Origin: Alloscardovia criceti DSM 17774 | Lineage (GTDB): Bacteria; Actinomycetota; Actinomycetes; Actinomycetales; Bifidobacteriaceae | Reading direction: 5' to 3' | Length of the DNA stretch: 64,000 nt | NCBI RefSeq assembly: GCF_000376885.1 | Contig: NZ_AQXR01000010.1 | Coordinates: forward strand, 1-64,000 | In this document: one piece after another, positions 8,800-17,725 of the stretch | Layout: each line of letters begins with the position of its first letter | Position numbering within the stretch: position 1 is the stretch's first letter | Notes under the pieces: generated by a model | Seen by the model: the letters and a program-made list of their open reading frames with translations, nothing else | Told to the model about the DNA's origin: nothing | The model's database searches: none | Position numbers and translations under genes: made by a program

Positions 8800-8828
8800 A
8801 TTCTATGACTTGAATTTCTTGTTTACAA
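8800..8828 (-). promoter_or_regulatory. Promoter of the HNH/DGQHR operon
   Basis: On the minus strand TTGTAA (8823-8828) and TAGAAT (8800-8805) are separated by exactly 17 bases, a sigma70-like layout. The predicted start lies about 25 bases before the HNH start codon. Confidence 0.55.
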
Positions 8829-9104
8829 AAAACACTCTAATTTTTTAGATCTATTTTCTCTATTTTCGTTCAAACATCGTTTTGAAAAGCGGCATAGTCT
8901 GTGTAACAGCAGCTACATCAACCATCGAAACAACAGCCCGTAAAATTGTGCACTGCAAAACACACCAACAGTTTCAAATAGTGGGCTTCAGAACCCATTT
9001 TTTCTTAAGCACGCACCAACAAGTATGCTGATAAACATTAACTCTGAGAAGTTGAAAGTACTAATATGTATGAAATTTCAGAGAAAGAGGTTACTTAATT
9101 AATT

Positions 9105-9356
9105 GCTAATTTAAACATTTTAACAACTATTAGTTCAAAGGTTTTTACTGCAGGAGGCTCAAGCAGCTCTTACGCCCCTAACGGCAACATGGGCATAACA
9201 CCCGAAGATATAGTAAAGCCTTATGTGACTAGCTTTGACTACTGTCACATGGACTATCTCGGCACCGTATTTAGTGGCGATATGTTTGCTTCAAGTGATT
9301 TAACTCAGCGAGCTGAGAAACATGTACAGAAGATTGCTGAATTGATTGAAAGATAA
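9105..9356 (+). pseudogene. C-terminal remnant of a Flavodoxin_2-type NAD(P)H oxidoreductase
   Basis: An open frame of about 80 codons ends at the TAA of 9354-9356 and reads FTAGGSSSSYAPNGNMG, then DYCHMDYLGTVFSGD and a helical end. This matches the C-terminal part of Flavodoxin_2/YwrO-like quinone oxidoreductases (GG...Y, NG, DYCGM). No start codon or N-terminal half exists: an in-frame stop lies at 9096. The gene was evidently truncated, perhaps by arrival of the adjoining accessory DNA. It keeps its terminator hairpin just downstream. Confidence 0.65.
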
Positions 9357-9370
9357 GACTCCATGACTTA

Positions 9371-9420
9371 TTAAAGACAAGTCCGGAATTCGCACACCCG
9401 AATTCCGGACTTGTCTTTAA
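9371..9420 (+). terminator. Perfect 22-bp hairpin after the oxidoreductase remnant
   Basis: Bases 9371-9392 are the exact reverse complement of 9399-9420, with a 6-nt loop. The stem ends in CTTTAA, so it can act in either direction. It lies 15 bases after the truncated gene's stop. Confidence 0.85.
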
Positions 9421-9800
9421 TATCGAACTGTATATCAGCTAGTCAGATTATCTGAGCCAGAACCACTACCTAACTCCCGAAATATCAGCACAAACTTTCT
9501 AAGCCTACTGTCTAAAGACTGTCGTTGATTTACAATGCTCATCTTCGCCGTAGGCTCTCTAACTGCGGAAATGTGGTCTGTTCTCAATCCTTCTCAGACA
9601 AAGCTATGATTTATCGCTGAGATTTTGACCAACTTTCCAGCATTCCCAAAGGATAATTGCCGAAATAGTCAATGATATGACGCTGAGTATGAATCCCATA
9701 TTTCTCACCTGGCCTTCTGACCTTTACGTGGTGTGAATATTGCATCACCTTAGAATAATTATACGTCTGATGATTTTTGAGAGAATCGAGGACACGAAAA
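9421..9800. other. Intergenic region at the island-core boundary
   Basis: About 380 bases without a supported gene. A minus-strand reading of 44 codons at 9611-9745 (MQYSHHVKVRRPG...) looks somewhat protein-like but has no usable ribosome site. I see no second copy of the tRNA-Ala 3' end here. Confidence 0.5.
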
Positions 9801-9843
9801 TAAAAAGAAGGCTCGTCCGGTGGAATGAATGGACGAACCTTCT
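9801..9843 (-). terminator. Terminator of the tRNA-Ala gene
   Basis: AGAAGGCTCGTCC (9806-9818) pairs with GGACGAACCTTCT (9831-9843), one wobble; on the minus strand a T run follows. It ends three bases from the tRNA 3' end. Confidence 0.85.
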
Positions 9844-9846
9844 GAG

Positions 9847-9919
9847 TGGAGCTAACGGGATTCGAACCCGTGACCCCCTGCATGCCATGCAGATGCGCTA
9901 CCAGCTGCGCCATAGCCCC
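9847..9919 (-). tRNA. tRNA-Ala (anticodon GGC)
   Basis: 73 nt cloverleaf on the minus strand. Acceptor GGGGCTA pairs with TAGCTCC; D arm GCGC/GCGC; anticodon loop ATGGCAT gives GGC; T arm ACGGG-TTCGAAT-CCCGT. CCA is not encoded beyond the discriminator A. Its 3' end points left, toward the accessory region. Confidence 0.97.
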
Positions 9920-9931
9920 AAAAACGTTTCT

Positions 9932-9960
9932 ACTATACACAAGAAAAACCAATGGCGCAA
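9932..9960 (-). promoter_or_regulatory. Promoter of tRNA-Ala
   Basis: On the minus strand a TATAGT -10 (9932-9937) and a TTGCGC -35 (9955-9960) are 17 bases apart, placing the transcript start a few bases before the tRNA. Confidence 0.5.
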
Positions 9961-9982
9961 ACGTGTTGCGCCATTTTTTTAA
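9951..9982. terminator. Bidirectional hairpin between tRNA-Ala and the phosphatase gene
   Basis: ATGGCGCAA (9952-9960) pairs with TTGCGCCAT (9966-9974), loop 5 nt; a run of T follows on the plus strand and TTGGTTTTT on the minus strand. It likely ends transcripts of the histidine phosphatase operon. Confidence 0.75.
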
Positions 9983-10080
9983 AATTCTTTTTTAATTTGC
10001 CTACGTTCGCGCACGGTACTGCCTAAAACATACCTAGGCATATATCACCGCAAACCGCGAACTTTCAACCGTCGCAGACC

Positions 10081-10866
10081 CTACAATTCAGGATTATCCC
10101 AATCCGTTGTGTACGCAATCGCAGGACCATGACCGTAGTCTATAAGGCGATAACGTTCCGAACCGTCCGGCATGTCGAAAAGCATCATGCGGGTCCAGAA
10201 ACCATTGCGCATGCTGACCAAATCCGCGAATTCCTTATGAAAATCGCTCCAACCCATCAGCGTGTGCACCACTTGGTTGATCCACGCACCATGCGTAAAC
10301 ACAAACAAATCCGTGTCAGAGTCCACCTTGTGTGCCCACTCATCGACGGCTTGTGCACCGCGCTTGCCTACCTCAGCTTTAGGCTCTGCCCCATGCTTGA
10401 GCTCACCATCGCCGAAGTTTCGCCAGCTTTCAAAGTCTTGCGGCCAGCGCTGCTGCATCTCCGTCACAGGCATACCTTCAAGCTCACCAAAACCGCGCTC
10501 TTTGACGCGATCATCCGTGTGAATCTCCAAATCCAAGCCATCCGAAAAAGCGTGGGCAGTTTGCTGTGCACGACCTAAAGGAGATGCCACTACGAGCTGC
10601 GAGCGCGATTCGAAAGGATTCACATACAATTTCTGCAAATCCTCAGCCGTATGCTGCACCTGCCACTCGCCCACATGGTCCAGCGGGATGTCAATCTGCC
10701 CTTGCAAACGATGTTCCGCATTGTAGCGTGTGCGACCATGGCGAATCAGGGTGACAAAACGCGCATGATTCACATCTTTTTGAGATGTGGCGGTGATGTC
10801 GTTCAACGATGAGCTTGCAGTCAGTGACATGTCATTTGTATCTGCTTTATCTGCCATTTTCGCCAT
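10081..10866 (-). CDS. Histidine phosphatase family protein (phosphoglycerate-mutase-like)
   Basis: 261 aa from the ATG at 10866 (a TTG one codon upstream is also in frame). The catalytic signature LIRHGRT is at residues 40-46, His43 being the phospho-acceptor; a second conserved His is in VFTHGAW. Family members are cofactor-dependent phosphatases or mutases; the substrate cannot be told from sequence. The first ~35 residues are a Ser/Asp-rich extension without homology. It follows rsfS by 30 nt on the same strand, the arrangement common in bifidobacteria, and is the last gene before the hairpin at 9951. Confidence 0.88.
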   Translation of the reverse strand: MAKMADKADTNDMSLTASSSLNDITATSQKDVNHARFVTLIRHGRTRYNAEHRLQGQIDIPLDHVGEWQVQHTAEDLQKLYVNPFESRSQLVVASPLGRAQQTAHAFSDGLDLEIHTDDRVKERGFGELEGMPVTEMQQRWPQDFESWRNFGDGELKHGAEPKAEVGKRGAQAVDEWAHKVDSDTDLFVFTHGAWINQVVHTLMGWSDFHKEFADLVSMRNGFWTRMMLFDMPDGSERYRLIDYGHGPAIAYTTDWDNPEL

Positions 10867-10896
10867 CAATTCTTGAATTTCTTAAATTACGATTTA

Positions 10897-11307
10897 TTAG
10901 TCTTCGATGTCGTCATTCTCAGCATCATCGTCATCTTCTGCACGCTCGGGAAGCTGCAGGTCGATGCGAGGGCAATCCTTCCACAAACGTTCCAAATCGT
11001 AGAAGTCACGCGAATCCTGATCCATGACATGCACCACGATGTCACCGAAATCCAGTAAAACCCACTGGCCTTCATCCAAGCCTTCACGTTCGCGAGGATT
11101 CATACCCATCTGCAAGTGCAATTGCTTTTCAATTTCCTCCGCGATAGACAAGACGTGACGAGGAGAGGAGCCGGTGGCAATGAGGAAGATATCCGTCAAA
11201 CCCAATGGTTCGGAGACATCAAAAGCGACGATATCTTCGCCCTTAGCCTCGTCTGCGCCCAAAGCAGCTACGCGTGCGGCATCGATTGATTCTTTAAAAG
11301 CAGTCAA
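10897..11307 (-). CDS. rsfS: Ribosome silencing factor RsfS
   Basis: 136 aa, RsfS/Iojap (DUF143) family. It binds ribosomal protein L14 on the large subunit and blocks subunit joining during starvation. Typical elements are DIVAFDVSE, LTDIFLIATGSS, WVLLDFGDIVVHV and the FYDLERLW segment. The C-terminus carries an acidic tail of Asp/Glu (about the last 15 residues). It sits between glmU (64 nt upstream) and the histidine phosphatase; nadD, its frequent neighbour, is further upstream on the same strand. Confidence 0.95.
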   Translation of the reverse strand: MTAFKESIDAARVAALGADEAKGEDIVAFDVSEPLGLTDIFLIATGSSPRHVLSIAEEIEKQLHLQMGMNPREREGLDEGQWVLLDFGDIVVHVMDQDSRDFYDLERLWKDCPRIDLQLPERAEDDDDAENDDIED

Positions 11308-11371
11308 TTTATTAAATCCTTAAAGTAAACCCATTGTCGAACATTCAGTCATATTCATTCTATCGAATGGA

Positions 11372-12781
11372 CTAATTCTTCTTTTCGGTATCCGCGGAAT
11401 TACGCTCCCAGGCTGGCTTCCAATTTTCTACCACATTCTGGGTGTTTTCCGAGTACACCATGGCATCGTCCGGCACATCGTGACGAATAACAGAACCGGA
11501 GCCGGTTGTGACATTATCGCCCACAGTGACAGGAGCGACAAACATATTGCCTGCCCCCACATGCACATTAGCGCCAATTTCCGTATGCAACTTGTGCACG
11601 CCATCGTAATTTGCCGTAATAGTTCCACCGCCGATATTGGTGTGGTGTGCAATATGTGCATCGCCCACATAGCTCAAGTGTGGAACTTTGGTGCCCTCGT
11701 CGATGATGGCTTTCTTCATCTCCACGAAGGCACCCGCCTTAGAGCCCTTGCCCAGCTCGTTTCCAGGGCGCAGATACGTCCATGGGCCGATATTGGCTTC
11801 AGGTCCGATATGAGTTTTTTCTACCCGAGAGCGCTCCACCTGTGCGCCTTCATCGATAGTCGCATCAATCAGCGTGGTGTAAGGACCAACCACAGCATTG
11901 GCTGCTACTCGAGTTTCACCCTGAAGGTAGGATCCTGGCAAAATAACGGCATCGGCTTCGAGCGTTACATCGTCATCAATCCACGTGGTTTCAGGGTCGA
12001 GAATGGACACGCCTTCGCACATCCAATACTCACAAATCTCTAAATTGTGTGCTTTTGCCAGCTTTGAAAGCTGTACTCTATCGTTGACACCCTCTACACG
12101 TAGCGGATTATCAACGGTAACAATGCCCACTTTGCCTATCTCACGAGCATTGGTGAGGGCATCGGTGAGATAAAACTCTCCTTGCGCATTGGAAGAGTTC
12201 AGCTTTTCAATAGACTGCAGAAGTACACGCGCATCGAAAGCGTACACAGAGGTATTTACCTCGTGGACAGCGAGTTCGCTCTCGGTGCCATCTTTTTGCT
12301 CTACAATGCGCACAAAACCGCCAGCAGAATCGCGAATAATGCGACCATATCCAAAAGGATTGTCGAGTTTGCAGCTCAGAATCGTCGCCACATTGGCACT
12401 TGCCTCGTGTGTGGAGACCAGATTCGTCAAGGTTTCGCCATCGAGCATAGGCATGTCGCCTGCCACGATGAGTACGGTGCTCACAAGAGAGCCCTTATTT
12501 TTGAGCTCATCCATAGCGCACTGCACGGCTCGTCCGGTGCCCGGCATGTCATCTTGGTGTACGATAACGGCATCAGCATTGTAGCTGAGCGCTGCTGCGG
12601 ACACCTTTTCAGCCTCATGACGCACAACTACGGCCACGGTTTGTGGCTCGGTGGCTGCTACGGCATTGAGCACACGCTGGAGAAATGTCTTTCCTGCCAA
12701 GCTGTGCAAAACCTTCGGTGTGGCAGACTTCATGCGTGTGCCTTCACCTGCTGCTAATACGACTGCTGCGTTAATGCTCAT
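11372..12781 (-). CDS. glmU: Bifunctional UDP-GlcNAc pyrophosphorylase / GlcN-1-P acetyltransferase GlmU
   Basis: 469 aa. Makes UDP-N-acetylglucosamine for peptidoglycan: the C-terminal domain acetylates glucosamine-1-phosphate and the N-terminal domain transfers UMP. N-terminal nucleotide site LAAGEGTRMKS at 9-19 and GDMPML near 108; FGYGRI follows. The C-terminal half is a left-handed beta helix of hexapeptide repeats with the active-site stretch LSYVGDA and IGGGTITANYDG. Length is normal. It begins 7 nt after the HAD phosphatase gene, so the two are translationally close. Confidence 0.98.
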   Translation of the reverse strand: MSINAAVVLAAGEGTRMKSATPKVLHSLAGKTFLQRVLNAVAATEPQTVAVVVRHEAEKVSAAALSYNADAVIVHQDDMPGTGRAVQCAMDELKNKGSLVSTVLIVAGDMPMLDGETLTNLVSTHEASANVATILSCKLDNPFGYGRIIRDSAGGFVRIVEQKDGTESELAVHEVNTSVYAFDARVLLQSIEKLNSSNAQGEFYLTDALTNAREIGKVGIVTVDNPLRVEGVNDRVQLSKLAKAHNLEICEYWMCEGVSILDPETTWIDDDVTLEADAVILPGSYLQGETRVAANAVVGPYTTLIDATIDEGAQVERSRVEKTHIGPEANIGPWTYLRPGNELGKGSKAGAFVEMKKAIIDEGTKVPHLSYVGDAHIAHHTNIGGGTITANYDGVHKLHTEIGANVHVGAGNMFVAPVTVGDNVTTGSGSVIRHDVPDDAMVYSENTQNVVENWKPAWERNSADTEKKN

Positions 12782-12788
12782 ACGAGCC

Positions 12789-13586
12789 CTACTCCTCTAC
12801 TTCGCCGCTTTCGGCAATAGGAATCAAGTCACCGATGGAATCAACCACGTGACTTGGGCGGAATGGATAAGCTTCCACCTGATCCTTGGTGGTGACACCG
12901 GTCAAGGTCAAGAAGGTGTGCAAACCAGCTTCCACGCCTGCAATCACATCCGTATCCATACGATCGCCAATCATGGCGGTGGTTGCAGAGTGTGCACCCA
13001 CGCGGTTCAAAGCGGTACGGAACATAATTGGGTTTGGCTTACCAATGAAGTATGGTTCGCGGCCCGTTGCATTTGTAATCAAGGCTGCAACAGCGCCGGT
13101 GGAAGGCAAAATACCCTGATCGCTTGGGCCTGCATTATCTGGATTTGTGCAGATGAAACGCGCTCCGTCCAAAATCAAGCGAATAGCCTTCGTAATAGCT
13201 TCGAAGGAGTACGTACGGGTTTCACCCAAAATCACATAATCTGGGTTGCGATCGGAAAGAATGTAGCCAGCTTCATGCAAAGCTGTAGTTAGGCCTGCTT
13301 CACCGATAACGTAAGCAGAGCCGTGAGGGATGGTCTGAGAAACAAACTGAGCTGTGGCCAGAGCCGAAGTCCAGATGTACTCTTCAGGGATGTCAATGCC
13401 TGACAGCTTCAAACGTGCAGACAAGTCACGTGGAGTGTACATAGGGTTGTTTGTCAAAACCAAGAAACGACGATTGTTGTCGCGCAAGGCTTGGATAAAT
13501 TCAGGAGCTCCTGGTAAAGCACGTTGTTCGTGAACAAGCACGCCATCCATATCTGTTAGCCATGTATCAATTTTATGCGTTGTCAC
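12789..13586 (-). CDS. HAD-superfamily (IIA, NagD-like) phosphatase
   Basis: 265 aa, starting at a GTG (13584-13586) with AAAGG eight bases upstream. HAD motif I appears as WLTDMDGVLV at 9-18, motif II as LTNN near 44, and motif III as PNPIMF...IGDRMDTDV in the C-terminal half, the standard class IIA order with a cap domain between. Such enzymes dephosphorylate small sugar or nucleotide phosphates; the substrate is unknown. It is directly upstream of glmU (7 nt), which might hint at amino-sugar metabolism. A second IIA protein is encoded at 23022. Confidence 0.9.
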   Translation of the reverse strand: MTTHKIDTWLTDMDGVLVHEQRALPGAPEFIQALRDNNRRFLVLTNNPMYTPRDLSARLKLSGIDIPEEYIWTSALATAQFVSQTIPHGSAYVIGEAGLTTALHEAGYILSDRNPDYVILGETRTYSFEAITKAIRLILDGARFICTNPDNAGPSDQGILPSTGAVAALITNATGREPYFIGKPNPIMFRTALNRVGAHSATTAMIGDRMDTDVIAGVEAGLHTFLTLTGVTTKDQVEAYPFRPSHVVDSIGDLIPIAESGEVEE

Positions 13587-13609
13587 TTGAGTAACCTTTC
13601 TTATAAACG

Positions 13610-13648
13610 AAAAAGCCGACGCCTCAGCAGATTTTGCTGGACGCCGGC
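13610..13648 (-). terminator. Terminator of the tRNA-Gln gene
   Basis: On the minus strand a GC-rich stem (arms 13615-13629 and 13635-13648, one bulge and wobbles) is followed by TTTTTCG. It lies between the tRNA and the HAD gene, whose ribosome site follows at once. Confidence 0.8.
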
Positions 13649-13659
13649 CTCCCCAGCAG

Positions 13660-13730
13660 CTCCCCCACCTAGATTCGAACTAAGACTAAGGGTTCCAAAG
13701 ACCCGTGTGCTGCCATTACACCATGGGGGA
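13660..13730 (-). tRNA. tRNA-Gln (anticodon TTG)
   Basis: 71 nt on the minus strand. Acceptor TCCCCCA pairs with TGGGGGA; D arm GTGT/GCAC; anticodon loop CTTTGGA gives TTG; T loop TTCGAAT closed by CTTAG/CTAGG. Discriminator G; CCA not encoded. Confidence 0.95.
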
Positions 13731-13821
13731 ATATCCACTAAGAAACTGTACCACAGTGTTGAAACTTTAGTAACAACGACATGTCGATGACTTAGCGAAA
13801 GCCCTTTAAACTCAAGGTGGT

Positions 13822-14850
13822 TTAACCGAACTGGAACTGACCTTGATGGTGTGTTGGATAGTTTTCGAAGATGCTTGCCATCGAATTATCTTCGAAGACA
13901 GCACGAATACCAGAAGCAAGCAATGGTGCGATGCTCAGTACCGTCAAACCATCCCAGCGCTTTTCCTTAGGCACTGGCACGGTGTCCGTAATGACGACTT
14001 CGCGAGCGCCGCAATTCTTCAAACGCTCTACAGCAGGATCAGACAGCACGCCGTGCGTAGCCACGACAGTGACAGACTTTGCGCCAGAATTCAAGATGAC
14101 CTGGCAAGCGTCCACAATGGTGCCGCCGGTATCAATCAAATCATCGACGAGCACGCAATCCTTACCTTCGACGTCACCGACCACGCGGTTGGCGACAGAG
14201 TGATTTGGACGGGTGATATCGCGGGTCTTGTGTACGAAGGACAATGGTGCACCGCCCAAGCGCTGAGCCCACTGCTCTGCCACCTTAATACGGCCAGCAT
14301 CTGGAGATACAACGGCTACATTAGTCAAGTCTAGGCAGTCACGCACATAATCTACGAGTACTGGCATAGCCTGCAAATGGTCTACCGGGCCATCGAAGAA
14401 GCCCTGAGACTGGGCAGCATGCAAATCCACAGACATAATGCGGTCTGCGCCCGCCGTACGCATCAAATCGAAGACCAGACGTGAGGAAATAGGCTCGCGA
14501 CCCTGATGCTTCTTATCCTGACGGGAGTATGGCATCAATGGGCATACAGCCGTGATGGAGTTTGCGGAAGCACGCTTGAGAGCATCAATCATAATGAGCT
14601 GCTCCATAATGTGCTTGTTTGTAGGATCTGTGGCAGTTTGCAACACGAAAACATCTGCACCACGCACAGACTGCGTGTAGCGCACATACATTTCGCCGTT
14701 TGCAAAGTCGTACAGAGTAGTTTCGAGAACATCTACACCGAGTTCATTCGCTACATCTAACGCCAGTTTAGGATGAGAACGACCGGTAACTAAAATAAGA
14801 TTTTTGTCAGGCTTACCTTCGAGGACTGCACTCACAGAAACTCCAACCAT
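13822..14850 (-). CDS. prs: Ribose-phosphate pyrophosphokinase (PRPP synthase)
   Basis: 342 aa. Makes PRPP from ribose-5-phosphate and ATP for nucleotide, histidine, tryptophan and NAD synthesis. Class I motifs are clear: TGRSHPKLA near the N-terminus, the ATP loop SRQDKKHQGREP, the metal site SVDLHAAQ, and the PRPP-binding loop VLVDDLIDTGGT. The C-terminal tail (MASIFENYPTHHQGQF) is typical of bifidobacterial enzymes. It lies 56 nt after nadD, consistent with a shared NAD/nucleotide supply unit. Confidence 0.97.
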   Translation of the reverse strand: MVGVSVSAVLEGKPDKNLILVTGRSHPKLALDVANELGVDVLETTLYDFANGEMYVRYTQSVRGADVFVLQTATDPTNKHIMEQLIMIDALKRASANSITAVCPLMPYSRQDKKHQGREPISSRLVFDLMRTAGADRIMSVDLHAAQSQGFFDGPVDHLQAMPVLVDYVRDCLDLTNVAVVSPDAGRIKVAEQWAQRLGGAPLSFVHKTRDITRPNHSVANRVVGDVEGKDCVLVDDLIDTGGTIVDACQVILNSGAKSVTVVATHGVLSDPAVERLKNCGAREVVITDTVPVPKEKRWDGLTVLSIAPLLASGIRAVFEDNSMASIFENYPTHHQGQFQFG

Positions 14851-14906
14851 TTGACGGATAGCATTGCTTTGATTTAATCGTATCTGTAATTATTGACACA
14901 AATTTA

Positions 14907-15704
14907 TTAGGAGTTTTGCAATAACTTTGCGTACAAGCCGTGCTTGCTGATGTATTGCACTACTCCATCAGGGACGAGGTACCACACAGGTTCGCCTGCG
15001 TTGGACCGGCGACGGATATCCGTGGAAGAAATAGCCAAGGCTGGAATTTCTAACACATCCACCGCATCTTCCGGCACATCTAGATTACTCTTATCCATGG
15101 TATAACCCGGACGCGTGACGCCGACAAAATGCGCCAAATCCCACATCTTATCTGCATCTTTCCATTTCATAATCTCCGCCAAAGCGTCCGCTCCAGTGAT
15201 AAAGAACAAATCTGCGTGCGGGCGCACGGCACGGATATCGCGCAACGTATCGATGGTATAGGTGATGCCCGGGCGTTCAATATCTACACGCGATACGGTA
15301 AATCGTGGATTGGAAGCGGTGGCAATCACGGTCATAAGATAGCGATCTTCCGGATTGGTCACAGCTTTGTGTTGCTTGAAAACCGGGCGGCCCGTGGGCA
15401 CGAAGATGACCTCGTCGAGGTCATACACCCACGCTACTTCGGAGGCGGCTACCAAGTGGCCATTATGGATAGGGTCAAAAGTGCCACCCATAATGCCAAC
15501 GCGAGGGCGTTCATGAATGCTACCCTGCTCGGATCTGCGTTTGAGAGACAATCGCGAAGGATCGTTGACGGCAGAAGGCGTTGCTGGGATTTGAGCCATA
15601 GTGCGGTCTACGCTAGTGCGGCCCATGCTGGTGAGATCCATACTAGTGCTATCGCTCAGGTCCGCGCCTGCGTTCTGCTCTGGCTGTAAAGATATCTCGT
15701 TCAT
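14907..15704 (-). CDS. nadD: Nicotinate-nucleotide adenylyltransferase NadD
   Basis: 265 aa. Adenylates nicotinate mononucleotide in NAD synthesis. The nucleotidyltransferase motif [11 protein letters not shown] is at 73-83 and the ISSTDIRRR motif lies near the C-terminus. The first ~66 residues are an added low-complexity extension (repeated S/T-M-D/R elements), making the protein longer than the usual ~200 aa. Its ATG overlaps the stop of the preceding gene (15701-15704), so translation is coupled. Confidence 0.95.
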   Translation of the reverse strand: MNEISLQPEQNAGADLSDSTSMDLTSMGRTSVDRTMAQIPATPSAVNDPSRLSLKRRSEQGSIHERPRVGIMGGTFDPIHNGHLVAASEVAWVYDLDEVIFVPTGRPVFKQHKAVTNPEDRYLMTVIATASNPRFTVSRVDIERPGITYTIDTLRDIRAVRPHADLFFITGADALAEIMKWKDADKMWDLAHFVGVTRPGYTMDKSNLDVPEDAVDVLEIPALAISSTDIRRRSNAGEPVWYLVPDGVVQYISKHGLYAKLLQNS

Positions 15705-16285
15705 TGATGATCCGTGGAGTTATCTGCTGGAGTGGAGCTTTCTGGAGAACTTTCAGACGCCGTTTCCATACTCTGCTGATCCGTATTTGTCTGGCTCTCC
15801 TCCGTCTCCTTTTGCTCATCCAAGCGGGACTGCATTTCTTCTTCCCACTGCTGCTGCACATAACGGCGAATTTCCGCATATGTAGGCAAAAGGAAGCCTG
15901 GCTGATATGCCTTCCTCACCTGTGCCACATTTTCGCTGATATGAATTAAGGTATCCGCCATAGTCGCCGTGTCATTATCCAGCTCGGCCTGCCTAAACAC
16001 GGAAATACGCTTTTCAATTTGCATGACAAAATCGGCAATCGCTTCTGTATTATCCGGCGTCACGACGTCTGCCGCATCCGTTTCCGGCCAACCAAGCAGC
16101 ACAGCATCCGAATACTCCAGCGCACTGCGTTCTGGCACTTGTGGGATGCCATCTTCGATAGACACGACAAATACGTAGCGCACCGTGCTCAAACGCTCGG
16201 CGGCAACGCGCAGCAGTGTGCGAGGCGTTTCTTCCTCGGCGGCAATGAGCTCCTCAAGGGAGGTGGTGGTATTTACTAAGGCCAT
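15701..16285 (-). CDS. Conserved hypothetical protein between proA and nadD
   Basis: 194 aa. No catalytic motif is recognised. The first ~145 residues look folded (mixed helix/strand, e.g. [11 protein letters not shown] and [13 protein letters not shown]); the last ~45 are a disordered Ser/Glu/Thr-rich tail. The ATG overlaps the proA stop by one base and its own stop overlaps the nadD start by four, so all three are translated as a tight unit. The gene order suggests an accessory role in this operon, but no function can be assigned. Confidence 0.8.
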   Translation of the reverse strand: MALVNTTTSLEELIAAEEETPRTLLRVAAERLSTVRYVFVVSIEDGIPQVPERSALEYSDAVLLGWPETDAADVVTPDNTEAIADFVMQIEKRISVFRQAELDNDTATMADTLIHISENVAQVRKAYQPGFLLPTYAEIRRYVQQQWEEEMQSRLDEQKETEESQTNTDQQSMETASESSPESSTPADNSTDHQ

Positions 16286-17556
16286 TAGTCGCGCACCTGT
16301 CCTGTGCCATAGCCCACCCAGTGCGTGGTGGTCAGCGCTTGCAATCCCATTGGGCCGCGCGCATGCATTTTCTGAGTTGAAATGCCCAGCTCCGCGCCAA
16401 AGCCGAATTGTCCACCATCGGTAAAGCGCGTCGACGCGTTGACCATTAATACAGCACTGTCGACGTTGCGCGTAAATTCCTCGATGGCTGAGTAATTTTC
16501 GCTAACGATAGCCTCCGTGTGCTTGGTGGAGTGTGCATTAATATGTGCAGTTGCTTCTTCCAAACTGTCAACCACCCGAATGCCGAGGATATAGTCCAAA
16601 TATTCGGTATCCCAATCCTCGTCTTCTGCGTGCTCGACCTCAAAACCAGCGCTATGGATAATATCGTATGCACGCTCATCTGCGCGCAGGCGTACATTGA
16701 ATTCCTTCAGACTTTCAGCCACCAATGGCAAGAAGGCCTGTGCCACAGCCGAGTGGACGATTAGCTTTTCCGCCGTATTGCAGGTGCCCACGCGCTGGGT
16801 CTTGGAGTTGATAATAATAGGCAATGCCTTGGTAAAGTCTGCGCTTTCATCGATGTAAATATGCACATTTCCAGCGCCAGTTTCGATGACCGGAACCTTT
16901 GCATTGTCCGCAATATACTGAATGAGGCGGGCACTGCCGCGTGGCACGAGCAGGTCGATATAACCACGAGCCTGCATCATCGCCTGTGCACCTTCACGGC
17001 CGAAGGCGTCTACAGAACTGACCAAAGCATCATCCACGTTATGGCTCTTCAAAGCTTCCGAAATGACGCGTAACGTGGCTGCATTCGTTTTCTCGGCAGC
17101 GTGGCCTCCGCGGATAATGACGGCATTTCCAGACTTTAACGCCAGAGCTACCACATCCACGGTGACGTTTGGTCGAGCTTCATAAATCATACCCACCACG
17201 CCCATCGGCACGCGGGACTGGATAAGGCGCATGCCATTATCCATATCGATGCCGCGCACGACTTCACCTACTGGGTCTGGAAGTTCCGCCACCTTGCGCA
17301 TACCTTCGGCGCTGGAACGCACGCGATCCGCGTTAAAAAGCAAACGATCCAAAAGACCGGCGCTCATACCTTCTGCGCGAGCGGCCTGCATATCCTGAGC
17401 ATTAGCGTCTTCAATTTCTTGAGCATGAGCTACTAAAGCATCGCTGATTGAAAGCAGTAAAGCATTTTTCTGCTTCGTTGTCATCTTCTCCAGCACACGC
17501 TGAGCGGCGCGAGCGGCAAGAGCCTGACTTTGTACGGATTGCATTGTGTCTGTCAT
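16285..17556 (-). CDS. proA: Glutamate-5-semialdehyde dehydrogenase ProA
   Basis: Second enzyme of proline synthesis; reduces gamma-glutamyl phosphate with NADPH. With the ATG at 17556 the protein is 423 aa, the usual family length; in-frame starts at 17565 and 17586 are possible. Key segments are [11 protein letters not shown], the RGG..A nucleotide stretch, [10 protein letters not shown], and the catalytic Cys in [10 protein letters not shown]. proB is not in the window. The gene begins an operon with the hypothetical gene and nadD, divergent from thrC. Confidence 0.96.
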   Translation of the reverse strand: MTDTMQSVQSQALAARAAQRVLEKMTTKQKNALLLSISDALVAHAQEIEDANAQDMQAARAEGMSAGLLDRLLFNADRVRSSAEGMRKVAELPDPVGEVVRGIDMDNGMRLIQSRVPMGVVGMIYEARPNVTVDVVALALKSGNAVIIRGGHAAEKTNAATLRVISEALKSHNVDDALVSSVDAFGREGAQAMMQARGYIDLLVPRGSARLIQYIADNAKVPVIETGAGNVHIYIDESADFTKALPIIINSKTQRVGTCNTAEKLIVHSAVAQAFLPLVAESLKEFNVRLRADERAYDIIHSAGFEVEHAEDEDWDTEYLDYILGIRVVDSLEEATAHINAHSTKHTEAIVSENYSAIEEFTRNVDSAVLMVNASTRFTDGGQFGFGAELGISTQKMHARGPMGLQALTTTHWVGYGTGQVRD

Positions 17557-17584
17557 GAGTCTCATTGTATGCGACCCGTAGCAC

Positions 17585-17613
17585 ATTGTGGGCAGGTTTC
17601 ACGTTAAAATCAA
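17585..17613 (-). promoter_or_regulatory. Possible promoter of the proA operon
   Basis: On the minus strand TTGATT (17608-17613) and CACAAT (17585-17590) are 17 bases apart. The implied start near 17578 would exclude the longest proA start and favours 17565 or 17556. Confidence 0.35.
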
Positions 17614-17725
17614 TATAAATCCTGCGACCAGTCTGGCCCAAAGATGTGGTACGCAGACATCTTAATTGACATCACGCCAGTTCATTTGTGAGGCATGCAG
17701 ATTCTGGCCCGATGAAAGGGAAACC

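Noticed and set aside
9611-9952. 113-codon minus-strand frame across tRNA-Ala
   Set aside because: It reads through the tRNA and its terminator; only the last 44 codons look even mildly protein-like.
12182-12757. 191-codon plus-strand frame over glmU
   Set aside because: Shadow of glmU; Cys- and His-rich translation without any domain and no ribosome site.
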